A stretch of DNA of 59,223 bases from Pseudomonas huaxiensis (GCF_003231275.1 NZ_QKVL01000036.1:1-59223); one strand, 5' to 3'. Numbered from the stretch's first letter, positions 25,668 through 35,052 are shown. Translations and numbers: made by a program. The notes: a model not told the origin generated them from the letters alone.

Positions 25668-27109
25668 TGCGTTTGTCCGAACTCAAGGATGCCGGGCGCA
25701 GCCCGCAACTGCCGTTGAGCATCACCTTAGCCGATGCCGCTGGCAGCGCCGAACTGCAACTGCTCACCCTGCTACGCGTACTGCCGGGGCAGCGTTATGT
25801 CGGTGCTGGCGTGTGGCGCGGCAAGCCGGTGCTGGCCAAGCTGCTGGTAGGCGGCAATGCCGCCCGCCACTTCCAGCGCGAGCTGTCTGGCGTGCGCCTG
25901 CTGGCGGACAACGGCGTGACCACCCCGCTGCTGCTTGCAGATGGTCTGCGTGAAGGTGAAGGCGGCTGGCTGCTGTTCGAATACCTCGAAGGGTCCACCA
26001 GCCTCGGCGACGCCTGGGCCGACGTCGAAGGGCAAACGCCGCTGAGCGACGAGCAAAGCCTGGTCCTCGGCGAAGCCCTGGCCGCCGTGGCGCACCTGCA
26101 CGCCAAAGGGCTCTGGCAGGACGACCTGCACCTCGACAACCTGCTGCGCTACAACGGCCAACTGCACGTTATCGACGGCGGCGGCATCAAGGCGCAAACC
26201 CCGGGCCAGCCGCTGTCGCGCGAGCAGGTGCTACAGAACCTCGGCGTGTTCTTCGCCCAGTTGCCCAAGCGCCTGGAACCGTTCATCGAAGAACTGCTGG
26301 TGCATTACCTGCTGGCCAACAGCGAGCACGCCCTGCCGCTGGAAGCCCTGCAAAAACAGATCGACAAGGTGCGCCACTGGCGTCTGAAAGACTACCTGGA
26401 CAAAGCCGGCCGCGACTGCACGCTGTTCAGCGTCGAATGCGGCGCCTCCGGCCTGCGCGCCATCGTCCGTGGTGAGCAGGCGGCGATGCTGCCGGTGCTT
26501 GACAACGCCGACACGCTGATCGACGCGGGCCACCTGTACAAGACCGGCGGCGCGGCCAGCGTGGCGCGGGTCGAAGTGCAAGGTCGGCCGCTGGTGATCA
26601 AGCGCTACAACATCAAAGACACCGCCCACTGGTTCAAGCGCTTCTGGCGCCCGAGCCGGGCCTGGCATTCGTGGATCGAAGGGCACCGCCTGGAATTCCT
26701 TGGTTTCGCCACGCCCAAGCCGCTGGCGGTGCTGGAAACCCGCTGGCTGGGGCTTCGGGGCAAGGCGTATCTGGTGACCGAGTTGCTCGACGGCCCGGAC
26801 CTGATGACCGCCTTCGCGCCTTATGTGGAAAGCGGCGACGTGCCGGACGAGCAGTTGGATGCGCTGCAACGGCTGCTGGCGCAACTGATTCACGAACGCA
26901 TCAGCCACGGCGACCTGAAAGCCTACAACCTGTTCTGGAAAGACGGTGACTGGGCGCTGATCGACCTGGATGCGATGAGCCAACACGTGACCCAGATGAG
27001 CTTCGCCCCGGCCTTCGCCAAGGACCGCGCGCGGTTGCTACGCAACTGGCCGGTGGAGAGTGCGCTGTACAAGCGGCTGGATGAGTGTTTGCCGAAGCTA
27101 CCGATCTGA
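25667..27109 (+). CDS. Tandem two-domain kinase-like LPS core protein (PA5006-like)
   Basis: 480 residues holding two kinase-like modules. The first (about 30-230) has VLAKLLVGGNAARHF, LHAKGLWQDDLHLDNLL and LHVIDGGG. The second (about 270-470) has LVIKRYNIKDTAHWFKRF, LIHERISHGDLKAYNLF and WALIDLDAM. The second module has a conventional His-Gly-Asp-Leu catalytic loop; the first has Gln-Asp-Asp-Leu. It is the last gene of the waa operon; the carbamoyltransferase and further glycosyltransferases that follow in PAO1 are absent. Which sugar it modifies is unknown. Confidence 0.82.
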   Translation: MRLSELKDAGRSPQLPLSITLADAAGSAELQLLTLLRVLPGQRYVGAGVWRGKPVLAKLLVGGNAARHFQRELSGVRLLADNGVTTPLLLADGLREGEGGWLLFEYLEGSTSLGDAWADVEGQTPLSDEQSLVLGEALAAVAHLHAKGLWQDDLHLDNLLRYNGQLHVIDGGGIKAQTPGQPLSREQVLQNLGVFFAQLPKRLEPFIEELLVHYLLANSEHALPLEALQKQIDKVRHWRLKDYLDKAGRDCTLFSVECGASGLRAIVRGEQAAMLPVLDNADTLIDAGHLYKTGGAASVARVEVQGRPLVIKRYNIKDTAHWFKRFWRPSRAWHSWIEGHRLEFLGFATPKPLAVLETRWLGLRGKAYLVTELLDGPDLMTAFAPYVESGDVPDEQLDALQRLLAQLIHERISHGDLKAYNLFWKDGDWALIDLDAMSQHVTQMSFAPAFAKDRARLLRNWPVESALYKRLDECLPKLPI

Positions 27110-27127
27110 TGGACGGCTCAGGACATT

Positions 27128-27258
27128 GTAGGAGCGGCTTTAGCCGCGAACGGGCGCGAAGCGGCCGTAAAACCTGCCTCCTCAGTGTGTCAGGCAAATC
27201 AGGGGCTTCGGATTACGACGGCTTCGCCGCCGATCGCGGCTAAAGCCGCTCCTACAGG
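27128..27258. repeat. REP inverted pair (GGAGCGGCTTTAGCCGCG family)
   Basis: TGTAGGAGCGGCTTTAGCCGCGA and TCGCGGCTAAAGCCGCTCCTACA face each other over about 85 bp. It is a different REP subfamily from most others here and lies exactly where the LPS block gives way to the betaine block. Confidence 0.88.
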
Positions 27259-27280
27259 TTTGGCGGTGACGTACTCAAAG

Positions 27281-27308
27281 AAGAAGGGGCCAATCACGGC
27301 CCCTTCTT
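27281..27308 (-). terminator. Terminator of fdhA
   Basis: AAGAAGGGGCC-AATCAC-GGCCCCTTCTT, a perfect 11-bp stem ten bases after the fdhA stop. On the minus strand it ends in TTCTTTG. Confidence 0.75.
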
Positions 27309-27317
27309 CATTTTCGC

Positions 27318-28517
27318 TTACGCCGCACTGAACATCTTGTGCGGATCGATCACAAACTTCTTCGGCACGCCGGCATCGAACTCGCCGTAGCCTTCCGGCG
27401 CCTGGTCGAGGCTGATGACCTGCACGCCCACCACTTCGGCGATGTTGATGCGGTCCCACATGATGGCCTGCATCAGCGCACGGTTGTATTTCATCACCGG
27501 GGTCTGGCCGGTATGGAAGCTGTGGGATTTGGCCCAGCCCAGACCAAAGCGGATGCTCAGGCTGCCGATCTTCGCCGCAGCGTCAATCGCGCCCGGGTCT
27601 TCAGTTACGTACAGGCCGGGAATACCGATCTTGCCCGCCACGCGAACAACCTGCATCAACGAGTTGAGCACGGTCGCCGGCGCTTCCGCCTTGGCGCCGG
27701 CATGACCGTGACCGCGGGCTTCGAAGCCCACTGCATCCACCGCGCAATCCACTTCTGGCTCGCCGAGGATGTCGACAATCTGTTCGTGCAACGGGGTGTC
27801 CTTGGACAAATCGACGACTTCGAAGCCTTGAGCCTTGGCATGCACCAGACGCACCGGGTTGACGTCACCGACGATCACCACCGCCGCACCCAGCAAGCGC
27901 GCCGATGCGGCAGCCGCGAGGCCCACCGGACCGGCACCGGCCACGTACACCGTGCTGCCTGGGCCAACGCCCGCAGTGACCGCGCCGTGGTAGCCGGTCG
28001 GCAGAATGTCGGAGAGGCAGGTCAGGTCACGAATCTTCTCCATGGCCTTGTCGCGATCGGGCAGTTTCAGCAGGTTGAAGTCGGCGTAAGGCACCAGCAC
28101 ATACTCGGCCTGGCCACCGGTCCAGTCACCCATGTCGACGTAGCCGTAGGCGCCACCGGCACGGGCCGGGTTGACGGTCAGGCAGACGCCGGTGTGTTGT
28201 TCTTTGCAGGAACGGCAGCGGCCGCAGGCCACGTTGAACGGGACGGAGACCAGATCGCCGATCTTCAGGTTCTCGACGTCACTGCCCTTCTCGACCACCT
28301 GGCCGGTGATTTCATGGCCCAGGACCAGACCGACCTGGGCAGTGGTGCGACCGCGAACCATGTGCTGGTCGGAGCCGCAGATATTGGTGGAGACCACTTT
28401 GAGGATGACGCCGTGTTCGATCTTGCGACCGCGCGGGTCTTGCATTTTCGGGTAGTCGATTTTCTGCACCTCGACCTTTCCGGAGCCGAGATACACCACT
28501 CCACGATTGCCAGACAT
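27318..28517 (-). CDS. fdhA: Glutathione-independent formaldehyde dehydrogenase
   Basis: 399 residues, zinc-dependent medium-chain dehydrogenase. Catalytic zinc ligands are C47 and H68 (GHE motif); the structural zinc site is C98, C101, C104 and C112. The NAD-binding Rossmann motif is VYVAGAGPVGLAAAASARLLG. Length and the MSGNRGVVYLGSGKVEV start match P. putida-type FDH, which oxidises formaldehyde to formate without glutathione. Formaldehyde is the by-product of the three betaine-demethylation steps, which explains the location at the end of the sarcosine-oxidase run. A REP element lies between it and purU. Confidence 0.95.
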   Translation of the reverse strand: MSGNRGVVYLGSGKVEVQKIDYPKMQDPRGRKIEHGVILKVVSTNICGSDQHMVRGRTTAQVGLVLGHEITGQVVEKGSDVENLKIGDLVSVPFNVACGRCRSCKEQHTGVCLTVNPARAGGAYGYVDMGDWTGGQAEYVLVPYADFNLLKLPDRDKAMEKIRDLTCLSDILPTGYHGAVTAGVGPGSTVYVAGAGPVGLAAAASARLLGAAVVIVGDVNPVRLVHAKAQGFEVVDLSKDTPLHEQIVDILGEPEVDCAVDAVGFEARGHGHAGAKAEAPATVLNSLMQVVRVAGKIGIPGLYVTEDPGAIDAAAKIGSLSIRFGLGWAKSHSFHTGQTPVMKYNRALMQAIMWDRINIAEVVGVQVISLDQAPEGYGEFDAGVPKKFVIDPHKMFSAA

Positions 28518-28693
28518 GCTCTTACCTCGCTTGATTTGTAGTTATACAGCGTTGGTTGCAGCGCCACCGTCCATGGGCGGCATGTGTTACTGGAATGGGG
28601 GAATTGTGGGCCCGGTTGGCGCAAATGCAGGGGCTGGATGCGACAGCGAGTTATCTGTGGGCGGCAGGTTTTTTGTCGGTTTCAGAAATGCAA

Positions 28694-28786
28694 ATCGCGA
28701 CGGTTCGGCGCCCCGACAAGCTCGCTCCTACAAGGCAATGGTGACCCTGTAGGAGCGAGCTTGTCGGGGCGCCGAACCGTCGCGAT
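28694..28786. repeat. REP inverted pair
   Basis: ATCGCGACGGTTCGGCGCC and GGCGCCGAACCGTCGCGAT form near-perfect arms around GCTCGCTCCTACAAGG...CCTGTAGGAGCGAGC. It occupies the 278-bp purU-fdhA gap; the rest of that gap shows no gene. Confidence 0.9.
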
Positions 28787-28795
28787 GAGGCCCGT

Positions 28796-29653
28796 TTAAA
28801 GAACGACTGTTCTGTTGGCGTTCAGAAACACCCGCCGCTCAATGTGATAACCAACCGCCCGCGCCAGAGTCAGGCACTCGATATCCCGCCCCTTGGCAAT
28901 CAGGTCTTCGGGGTAATGGCTGTGATCCACCACCTCTACCCCTTGGGCGATGATCGGGCCTTCGTCGAGGTCGTTATTGATGTAGTGCGCAGTGGCACCA
29001 ACCATCTTCACGCCCTTGTTGTAGGCCTGGTGATACGGCTTGGCGCCCTTGAAGCCGGGCAGCAGCGAGTGGTGGATGTTGATCGCCCAGCCATCCAGGC
29101 GCCGGCACAGCTCCGGCGACAGCACCTGCATGTAACGGGCGAGGATCACCAGCTCGGCGCCGGACTCTTCGATCACCTGCACCACCTTGCGCTCCTGCGC
29201 CGGCTTGTCATGGGGATCGAGCGGAAAGTGGTGGTACGGAATGTGGTGCCACTCGGCCAGCGGTTCCAGGTCCGGGTGGTTGGAAATCACCGCGACCACG
29301 TCCATCGACAACTGTCCGATGCGTTGGCGATAAAGCAGGTCGTTCAGGCAGTGGTCGGCCTTGGAGACCATGATCACCACCTTGGGTCGATGGTTCGGCG
29401 CGGTCAGTTCGAACAGCATGCCGAATGCCTCGCCGCGCTCGGCGAGGCCGGCGCGAAAGCCCGCCTCGTCGAAGTCGTCGGGCTGGCGGAACTCCACGCG
29501 GATGAAGAAGCGTCCGGAGAGCCGGTCATCGAACGAGTGGTGCTCGGTGACGTAGCAGCGCTGCTCATAGAGGAAGCGGGTAACCGCATCCACCGTGCCG
29601 AGCAGGCTCGGGCAGTCGGCGGTGAGGATCCAGGTGTCCGGGGCACGGCTCAT
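28796..29653 (-). CDS. purU: Formyltetrahydrofolate deformylase
   Basis: 285 residues. The N-terminal ACT domain (about 8-85, WILTADCPSLLGTVDAVTRFLYEQ) is followed by a formyltransferase-fold domain with INIHHSLLPGFKGAKPYHQAY and VGATAHYINNDLDEGPIIAQ, holding the catalytic His and Asp. It hydrolyses 10-formyl-THF to formate and THF. In the sarcosine operon this recycles one-carbon units made by demethylation. It starts 21 bp after soxG. Confidence 0.95.
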   Translation of the reverse strand: MSRAPDTWILTADCPSLLGTVDAVTRFLYEQRCYVTEHHSFDDRLSGRFFIRVEFRQPDDFDEAGFRAGLAERGEAFGMLFELTAPNHRPKVVIMVSKADHCLNDLLYRQRIGQLSMDVVAVISNHPDLEPLAEWHHIPYHHFPLDPHDKPAQERKVVQVIEESGAELVILARYMQVLSPELCRRLDGWAINIHHSLLPGFKGAKPYHQAYNKGVKMVGATAHYINNDLDEGPIIAQGVEVVDHSHYPEDLIAKGRDIECLTLARAVGYHIERRVFLNANRTVVL

Positions 29654-29674
29654 GACGACTCTCCTGTGCGGGGC

Positions 29675-30307
29675 TCAGGCCTGGATGGCCAGGCCGTATT
29701 CGGCGGAAGCGTCCTGCAACCACAGCCACCAGTAGTCGGAGAAGCTGCGACGGATCAGCAGTTCCCAGGTTTCCTCGCCGGTACGGCGGATCACCAACTG
29801 CGACTTGGCGAAGACAGTGCCGACTGCCTTGCCTACCGGGAAGTTATTGGGGTGCACATCGTAGCTGGTGGACTTCATCAGCACGTCGCGCACGTTAGGA
29901 CCGCTCAGCTCCAGCAGGGTCTGGCCGCCGCTGACGTTGACGATCTGGATGTGCTGGTCAGCCAGCGCTTCGCGCAGGGCGTTTTCCACCGGAACTTCCT
30001 GGCCGCCGGGAACGATCAGCAGCCACTCGTCCGGACCGAGCCATTGCAGCGACATCTCGCCGTTGGCGACCACGGTCAGGGCGACCGGCAGTTCCAGGCC
30101 GATGGCCTTGAACACGCCGCCAGCGAAGGCCGGGTCGTGGCCGTTGCCACGCAGGGTCAGGTGACCGAGGAATTGTTTCTCGCGCAGGGTCACCCCGGCG
30201 TTCTTGCGACCCTTGCCGACCAGGCTGGACAGGTCGGCGTGGTGCAGCGGCGACTCGGCCTTGGCGTCGTTGCCGGGGCGTTGCTCGTAGACGTTGATGG
30301 CGCTCAT
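29675..30307 (-). CDS. soxG: Sarcosine oxidase gamma subunit
   Basis: 210 residues with the SoxG pattern: LREKQFLGHLTLRGNG, WLGPDEWLLIVPGG, VVNVSGGQTLLELSGP-like sequence (IVNVSGGQTLLELSGPNVRD), and a C-terminal TWELLIRRSFSDYWWLWL. Part of the heterotetrameric sarcosine oxidase that converts sarcosine to glycine. A 121-bp gap with a REP element separates it from soxA. Confidence 0.93.
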   Translation of the reverse strand: MSAINVYEQRPGNDAKAESPLHHADLSSLVGKGRKNAGVTLREKQFLGHLTLRGNGHDPAFAGGVFKAIGLELPVALTVVANGEMSLQWLGPDEWLLIVPGGQEVPVENALREALADQHIQIVNVSGGQTLLELSGPNVRDVLMKSTSYDVHPNNFPVGKAVGTVFAKSQLVIRRTGEETWELLIRRSFSDYWWLWLQDASAEYGLAIQA

Positions 30308-30360
30308 CTTTTTATACCTGCCTGAATTCTGGAAACCGGTTTGGGGCTGCTGTGCAGCCC

Positions 30361-30424
30361 ATCGCGAGCAAGCTCGCTCCTACAGAGGAACGAGCCGCTC
30401 TTGTAGGAGCGAGCTTGCTCGCGA
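30361..30424. repeat. REP inverted pair inside the sox operon
   Basis: ATCGCGAGCAAGCTCGCTCC and GGAGCGAGCTTGCTCGCGA around about 25 bp. It sits between soxA and soxG within one transcription unit, where REP hairpins commonly modulate mRNA ends. Confidence 0.9.
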
Positions 30425-30428
30425 AGCC

Positions 30429-33400
30429 TCAAACGTTCTGCCGCTCACCCTTCGGATCGAAGAACACCGAGGAGCAGATTTCCGCCTCGATCACGCTGCC
30501 ATCCGCCTGGGGCGAATACACCCGTTCGCCGATGCGCTTGAGGCCACCCTTGACCACACCCATGGCGAAGGAATAACCCAGCGAGTTGGCGGCGTAGCTG
30601 GAGGTGACGTGACCAACCATCGCCACCGGGATCGACTGTTTCGGGTCGAACACCAGTTGCGCGCCTTCCGGCAGCCATTTGGTCGGGTCGACCGGCTTGA
30701 GGCCCACCAGTTGCTTGCGGTTCTCGCGCACGCAGTCTTCGCGGTTCATGCCACGCAGGCCGATCCACGAGAACGGCTTGTTGCGGCCCACGCACCAGCT
30801 CATGTTGAGGTCGTCCGGGGTCATCGAGCCGTCAGTATCCTGGCCGACGATGATGAAGCCCTTCTCGGCCCGCAGGACGTGCATGGTCTCGGTGCCATAC
30901 GGGGTCAGGTTGTACTTTTTGCCGGCCTCGACGATTTTTTCCAGGACGCCCATGGCGTAGTTGGCCTGGATGTTCACTTCGTACGACAGCTCGCCGGTGA
31001 AGGAAATACGGAACACCCGCGCCGGCACGCCGCCGACCTGGCCTTCCTTCCAGCTCATGAACGGGAAGGCGTCCTTGTCCAGGTCGATGTCGCTGACCTC
31101 GGCCAGCAGCTTGCGGCTGTTCGGCCCGGACAGGGTCAGGGTCGCCCAGTGGTCGGTGACCGAAGTGAAGTACACCTTCAGGTCTGGCCATTCGGTCTGC
31201 TGGTAGATCTCCAGCCATTGCAGCACGCGGGCCGCGCCGCCGGTGGTGGTGGTCATGATGAAGTGGTTGTCGCCGACGCAGGCGGTCACGCCGTCGTCGA
31301 AGACCATGCCGTCTTCCTTGCACATCAGGCCGTAGCGGGCCTTGCCCACGTCGAGCTTGGTCCAGGCGTTGGTGTAGATGCGATTGAGGAACTCGCGGGC
31401 ATCCGGGCCCTGGATGTCGATCTTGCCCAGGGTCGAGGCGTCCAGCAGGCCCACGCTGTCGCGCACGGCCTTGCATTCACGGGCGACGGCAGCGTGGATG
31501 TCTTCGCCGGCACGCGGGAAGTACCACGGCCGTTTCCACTGGCCGACGTCTTCGAACTCGGCGCCGTTCTTCACATGCCAGGCATGCAGCGCGGTGAAGC
31601 GCACAGGCTCGAACAGGTGACCGCAATGCCGGCCCGCCACGGCGCCGAAGGTGATCGGCGTGTAGTTGGGGCGGAACATGGTGGTGCCCATTTCCGGGAT
31701 GCCGATGCCCAGCGAACGGGCGGCGATGGCCAGGCCGTTGACGTTGCCCAGCTTGCCCTGGTCGGTACCGAAGCCCAGCGCGGTGTAGCGCTTGACGTGC
31801 TCGACCGACTCGAAGCCTTCGCGGGTCGCCAGTTCAATGGCGGCGGCGGTAACGTCGTTCTGCTGGTCGACGAATTGCTTCGGCGCCCGCGCGGTGTTCT
31901 TGTCATGCGGCACCTGGAACAGTGCCAGGGTCGCTTCTTCCTGGCGGACCAGGGCTTTGGGCAGGGTTGCCGTGCCAGCCTTGAAGCCGGCTTCGGTCAC
32001 GGCGCGGGCGCCGCCTGCGAAACCGTCGGCCAGGGCATCACCAAGGGCGAACACGCCGTTGATGCCGCCCACGCACACGCGCTTCTGCGGCGCTTCGCCC
32101 GGCACGAAGCCGAGGATGTCTTCGCGCCAGATCGGCTTGCCGCCCAGGTGCGAGGCCAGGTGAACCACCGGGCTGTAGCCGCCGGACGTGGCAACCAGAT
32201 CGCAATCCAGCCATTCGCCGGGGCTGGTGACTTTGTGCGCTTTGACGTCGATGGCCGCGACCCGCGCACCGGTGACGCGCTTGCTGCCACGGGACTCGAC
32301 CACGGCGCTGGAGGTCAGGATGCGGATGCCTTTGGCACGGGCTTCTTCCACCAGCGAGCCACGCGGGTTGTGCCGCGCATCGGCAACGGCGACCACTTGC
32401 AGGCCGGCGTCGTGCCAGTCGAGGGCAACGCGGTAGGCGTGATCGTTGTTGGTCGACAGCACCAGCTTGCGGCCCGGCGCTACGCCGTAGCGACGCACGT
32501 AGGTGGAGACGGCACCGGCGAGCATGTTGCCCGGCACGTCGTTGTTGCCGTAAACCAGCGGACGCTCGTGAGCGCCGGTCGCCAGTACCACGCGCTTGGC
32601 GCGGACGCGGTGCATACGCTGGCGGACCTGGCCGATCGGCGCACGGTCACCGAGGTGATCGGTGAGGCGTTCGTGGATCGTCAGGAAGTTGTGGTCGTGG
32701 TAGCCGTTGACCGTGGAGCGTGGCAGCAGGGTGACTTCCGGCAGGCTCTTCAGCTCGGCGACCACTGCGGCGACCCAATCGGTCGCCGGTTTGCCGTCGA
32801 GGCTTTCGCGGCTGTCCAGCAGGCTGCCGCCGAATTCTTCCTGTTCATCGGCGAGGATCACCCGCGCCCCGCTGCGCGCAGCAGCGAGGGCTGCGGCCAG
32901 GCCGGCAGGGCCGGCGCCCACCACCAGCACGTCGCAGTGCTGGTTCATGTAGTCGTAGGTGTCCGGGTCGTTCTGCAGCGGCGCGCGGCCAAGGCCGGCG
33001 GCTTTACGGATGTACTTCTCGTAGGTCATCCAGAACGACTGCGGGTACATGAACGTCTTGTAGTAGAAGCCCGGCGGCATCAGCTTGCCGCCGACCTTGC
33101 CGAGAATCCCCATGACGTCGTTGTTCACGCTCGGCCAGCCGTTGGTGCTGGTCGCGACCAGGCCGGCATACAGCGCCTGCTGGGTAGCACGCACGTTGGG
33201 GATCTGGGTGGCTTCGCTGGCGCCGATCTGCAGGATGGCGTTCGGCTCTTCGGAGCCGGCCGCGATGATCCCGCGGGGACGCGAATACTTGAAGCTGCGC
33301 CCGATGATATCGACACCGTTGGCCAGCAGCGCGGCGGCCAGGCTGTCGCCGGCATAGCCCTGGTAGGTCTGGCCGTTGAAGGTGAAGCTCAACACGGTGC

Positions 33401-33446
33401 TGCGGTCGATGCGACCGCCGCTGGAAAGGCGATAAACCTGGCTCAT
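30429..33446 (-). CDS. soxA: Sarcosine oxidase alpha subunit
   Basis: 1005 residues. An N-terminal ferredoxin-fold Fer2_4 domain (about 10-95, with SRPRGIIAAGSEEPNAILQIG lacking cysteines) is followed by an NAD-binding Rossmann domain (DVLVVGAGPAGLAAALAAARSG near 170), and a C-terminal GcvT-like folate domain (from about 610) with DASTLGKIDIQGPDAREFLNRI. The folate domain captures the methyl carbon as methylene-THF. Its ATG overlaps the soxD stop (ATGA). Confidence 0.96.
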   Translation of the reverse strand: MSQVYRLSSGGRIDRSTVLSFTFNGQTYQGYAGDSLAAALLANGVDIIGRSFKYSRPRGIIAAGSEEPNAILQIGASEATQIPNVRATQQALYAGLVATSTNGWPSVNNDVMGILGKVGGKLMPPGFYYKTFMYPQSFWMTYEKYIRKAAGLGRAPLQNDPDTYDYMNQHCDVLVVGAGPAGLAAALAAARSGARVILADEQEEFGGSLLDSRESLDGKPATDWVAAVVAELKSLPEVTLLPRSTVNGYHDHNFLTIHERLTDHLGDRAPIGQVRQRMHRVRAKRVVLATGAHERPLVYGNNDVPGNMLAGAVSTYVRRYGVAPGRKLVLSTNNDHAYRVALDWHDAGLQVVAVADARHNPRGSLVEEARAKGIRILTSSAVVESRGSKRVTGARVAAIDVKAHKVTSPGEWLDCDLVATSGGYSPVVHLASHLGGKPIWREDILGFVPGEAPQKRVCVGGINGVFALGDALADGFAGGARAVTEAGFKAGTATLPKALVRQEEATLALFQVPHDKNTARAPKQFVDQQNDVTAAAIELATREGFESVEHVKRYTALGFGTDQGKLGNVNGLAIAARSLGIGIPEMGTTMFRPNYTPITFGAVAGRHCGHLFEPVRFTALHAWHVKNGAEFEDVGQWKRPWYFPRAGEDIHAAVARECKAVRDSVGLLDASTLGKIDIQGPDAREFLNRIYTNAWTKLDVGKARYGLMCKEDGMVFDDGVTACVGDNHFIMTTTTGGAARVLQWLEIYQQTEWPDLKVYFTSVTDHWATLTLSGPNSRKLLAEVSDIDLDKDAFPFMSWKEGQVGGVPARVFRISFTGELSYEVNIQANYAMGVLEKIVEAGKKYNLTPYGTETMHVLRAEKGFIIVGQDTDGSMTPDDLNMSWCVGRNKPFSWIGLRGMNREDCVRENRKQLVGLKPVDPTKWLPEGAQLVFDPKQSIPVAMVGHVTSSYAANSLGYSFAMGVVKGGLKRIGERVYSPQADGSVIEAEICSSVFFDPKGERQNV

Positions 33447-33772
33447 ACCTTTTCTCCCTGGCCGTTGGCGACCAACTGCGGGGCGGTGCCTTTACCGGTG
33501 ACCTGTGGCTTGCTGCCGATCTTGTAGGTTTCCAGGATCTCGTAGGTCACGGTGTCGCGCGTGGCGTTGAAGTACTGGCGGCAGCCGGCGGCGTGGATCC
33601 ACAACTCGTGGTGCAGGCCGCGCGGGTTGTCGCGGAAGAACATGTAGTCGCCCCACTGTTCGTCAGTGCAGGCGTTCGGGTCCAGCGGACGCGGGATGTG
33701 AGCCTGGCCGGCCGCGTGGAATTCTTCCTCGGAGCGCAGTTCGCCGCAGTGTGGACAGAAGATGTGCAACAT
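33443..33772 (-). CDS. soxD: Sarcosine oxidase delta subunit
   Basis: 109 residues starting MLHIFCPHCGELRSEEEF; the frame is open further upstream inside soxB, but this start is the family N-terminus. Candidate zinc ligands are C6, C9, H60 and C64 (LWIHAAGCRQYF), as in structurally known delta subunits. It lies 14 bp after soxB and overlaps soxA. Confidence 0.94.
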   Translation of the reverse strand: MLHIFCPHCGELRSEEEFHAAGQAHIPRPLDPNACTDEQWGDYMFFRDNPRGLHHELWIHAAGCRQYFNATRDTVTYEILETYKIGSKPQVTGKGTAPQLVANGQGEKV

Positions 33773-33786
33773 GATGATTTCTCCTG

Positions 33787-35037
33787 TTAGTGGGCGACGG
33801 CGGCTGCGCCGTGTTCGTCGATCAGGGCGCCGTTGTGGAAACGGTCGATGGAAAACGGTTTGGCCAGCGGGTGCATTTCGCCCTTGGCCAGGCTCGCGGC
33901 GAAGACGTTGCCCGAACCCGGGGTCGCCTTGAAGCCGCCGGTGCCCCAACCGCAGTTGAAGAACATGTTCTTGACCGGGGTCTTGGAGATGATCGGGCAG
34001 GCGTCGGGGGTGGTGTCGACGATGCCGCCCCACTGGCGGTTCATGCGCACGCGGGAGAGGATCGGGAACATCTCGACGATCGCCTGCAGGGTGTGTTCGA
34101 TGACCGGGTACGAGCCGCGCTGGCCGTAGCCGACCCAGCCGTCGATACCGGCGCCGATGACCAGGTCGCCCTTGTCCGACTGGCTGATGTAGCCGTGCAC
34201 GGCGTTGGACATGATCACGCTGTCGATGATCGGCTTGATCGGCTCGGACACCAGCGCTTGCAGCGGATGCGATTCGACCGGCAGGCGGAAGCCGGCCAGG
34301 CCCGCCATGTGCCCGGAGTTACCGGCGGTGACCACACCAACGCGCTTGGCGCCGATAAAGCCCTTGTTGGTTTCGACACCGATGACGGCGCCGTTTTCCT
34401 TGCGGAAACCGATGACCTCGGTCTGCTGGATCAGGTCCACGCCCAGGGCGTCGGCGGCACGGGCGAAGCCCCAGGCCACGGCGTCGTGACGGGCCACGCC
34501 GCCGCGCCGTTGCACAGTGGCGCCGATGATCGGATAGCGGGTGTTCTTGGTGCAGTCGAGGTACGGAATCTCGTCGCTCACCTGCTTGGCGTTGAGCAGC
34601 TCGCCGTCCACGCCGTTGAGGCGGTTGGCGCTGACCCGACGTTCGGAGTCACGCATGTCCTGCAGGGTGTGGCACAAGTTGTAGACGCCGCGCTGGGAGA
34701 ACATCACGTTGTAGTTGATGTCCTGCGACAGGCCTTCCCAGAGTTTCATCGCGTGCTCGTAGAGGTGCGCCGATTCATCCCACAGGTAGTTGGAGCGGAC
34801 GATGGTGGTGTTGCGGGCGGTGTTGCCGCCGCCCAGCCAGCCCTTTTCGACCACTGCGACGTTGGTGATGCCGTGTTCCTTGGCCAGGTAGTAGGCCGTG
34901 GCCAGGCCGTGGCCGCCACCGCCGACGATGACCACGTCATAGACCTTTTTCGGGGTCGGCGTGCGCCACATGCGCTGCCAGTTTTCGTGGTGGCTGAGGG
35001 AGTGTTTGAAGAGGCCGAAGCCCGAATAGCGTTGCAT
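33787..35037 (-). CDS. soxB: Sarcosine oxidase beta subunit
   Basis: 416 residues. The FAD-binding dinucleotide fold is DVVIVGGGGHGLATAYYLA near residue 34, followed by EKGWLGGGNTARNTTIVRSNY. H184 in RRGGVARHDAVAWG is at the position expected for covalent FMN attachment in the heterotetrameric family. NMFFNCGWGTGGFKATPGSG is the conserved C-terminal block. It oxidises sarcosine, passing electrons to oxygen and the methyl group to the alpha subunit. Starts 15 bp after glyA. Confidence 0.96.
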   Translation of the reverse strand: MQRYSGFGLFKHSLSHHENWQRMWRTPTPKKVYDVVIVGGGGHGLATAYYLAKEHGITNVAVVEKGWLGGGNTARNTTIVRSNYLWDESAHLYEHAMKLWEGLSQDINYNVMFSQRGVYNLCHTLQDMRDSERRVSANRLNGVDGELLNAKQVSDEIPYLDCTKNTRYPIIGATVQRRGGVARHDAVAWGFARAADALGVDLIQQTEVIGFRKENGAVIGVETNKGFIGAKRVGVVTAGNSGHMAGLAGFRLPVESHPLQALVSEPIKPIIDSVIMSNAVHGYISQSDKGDLVIGAGIDGWVGYGQRGSYPVIEHTLQAIVEMFPILSRVRMNRQWGGIVDTTPDACPIISKTPVKNMFFNCGWGTGGFKATPGSGNVFAASLAKGEMHPLAKPFSIDRFHNGALIDEHGAAAVAH

Positions 35038-35052
35038 GGTCTGTTACTCCAC

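Noticed and set aside
30294..33527. 1077-codon open frame on the plus strand
   Set aside because: It is antisense to soxA, which has full family motifs. Long antisense frames arise from GC-rich codon bias; no ribosome site or domain is seen.
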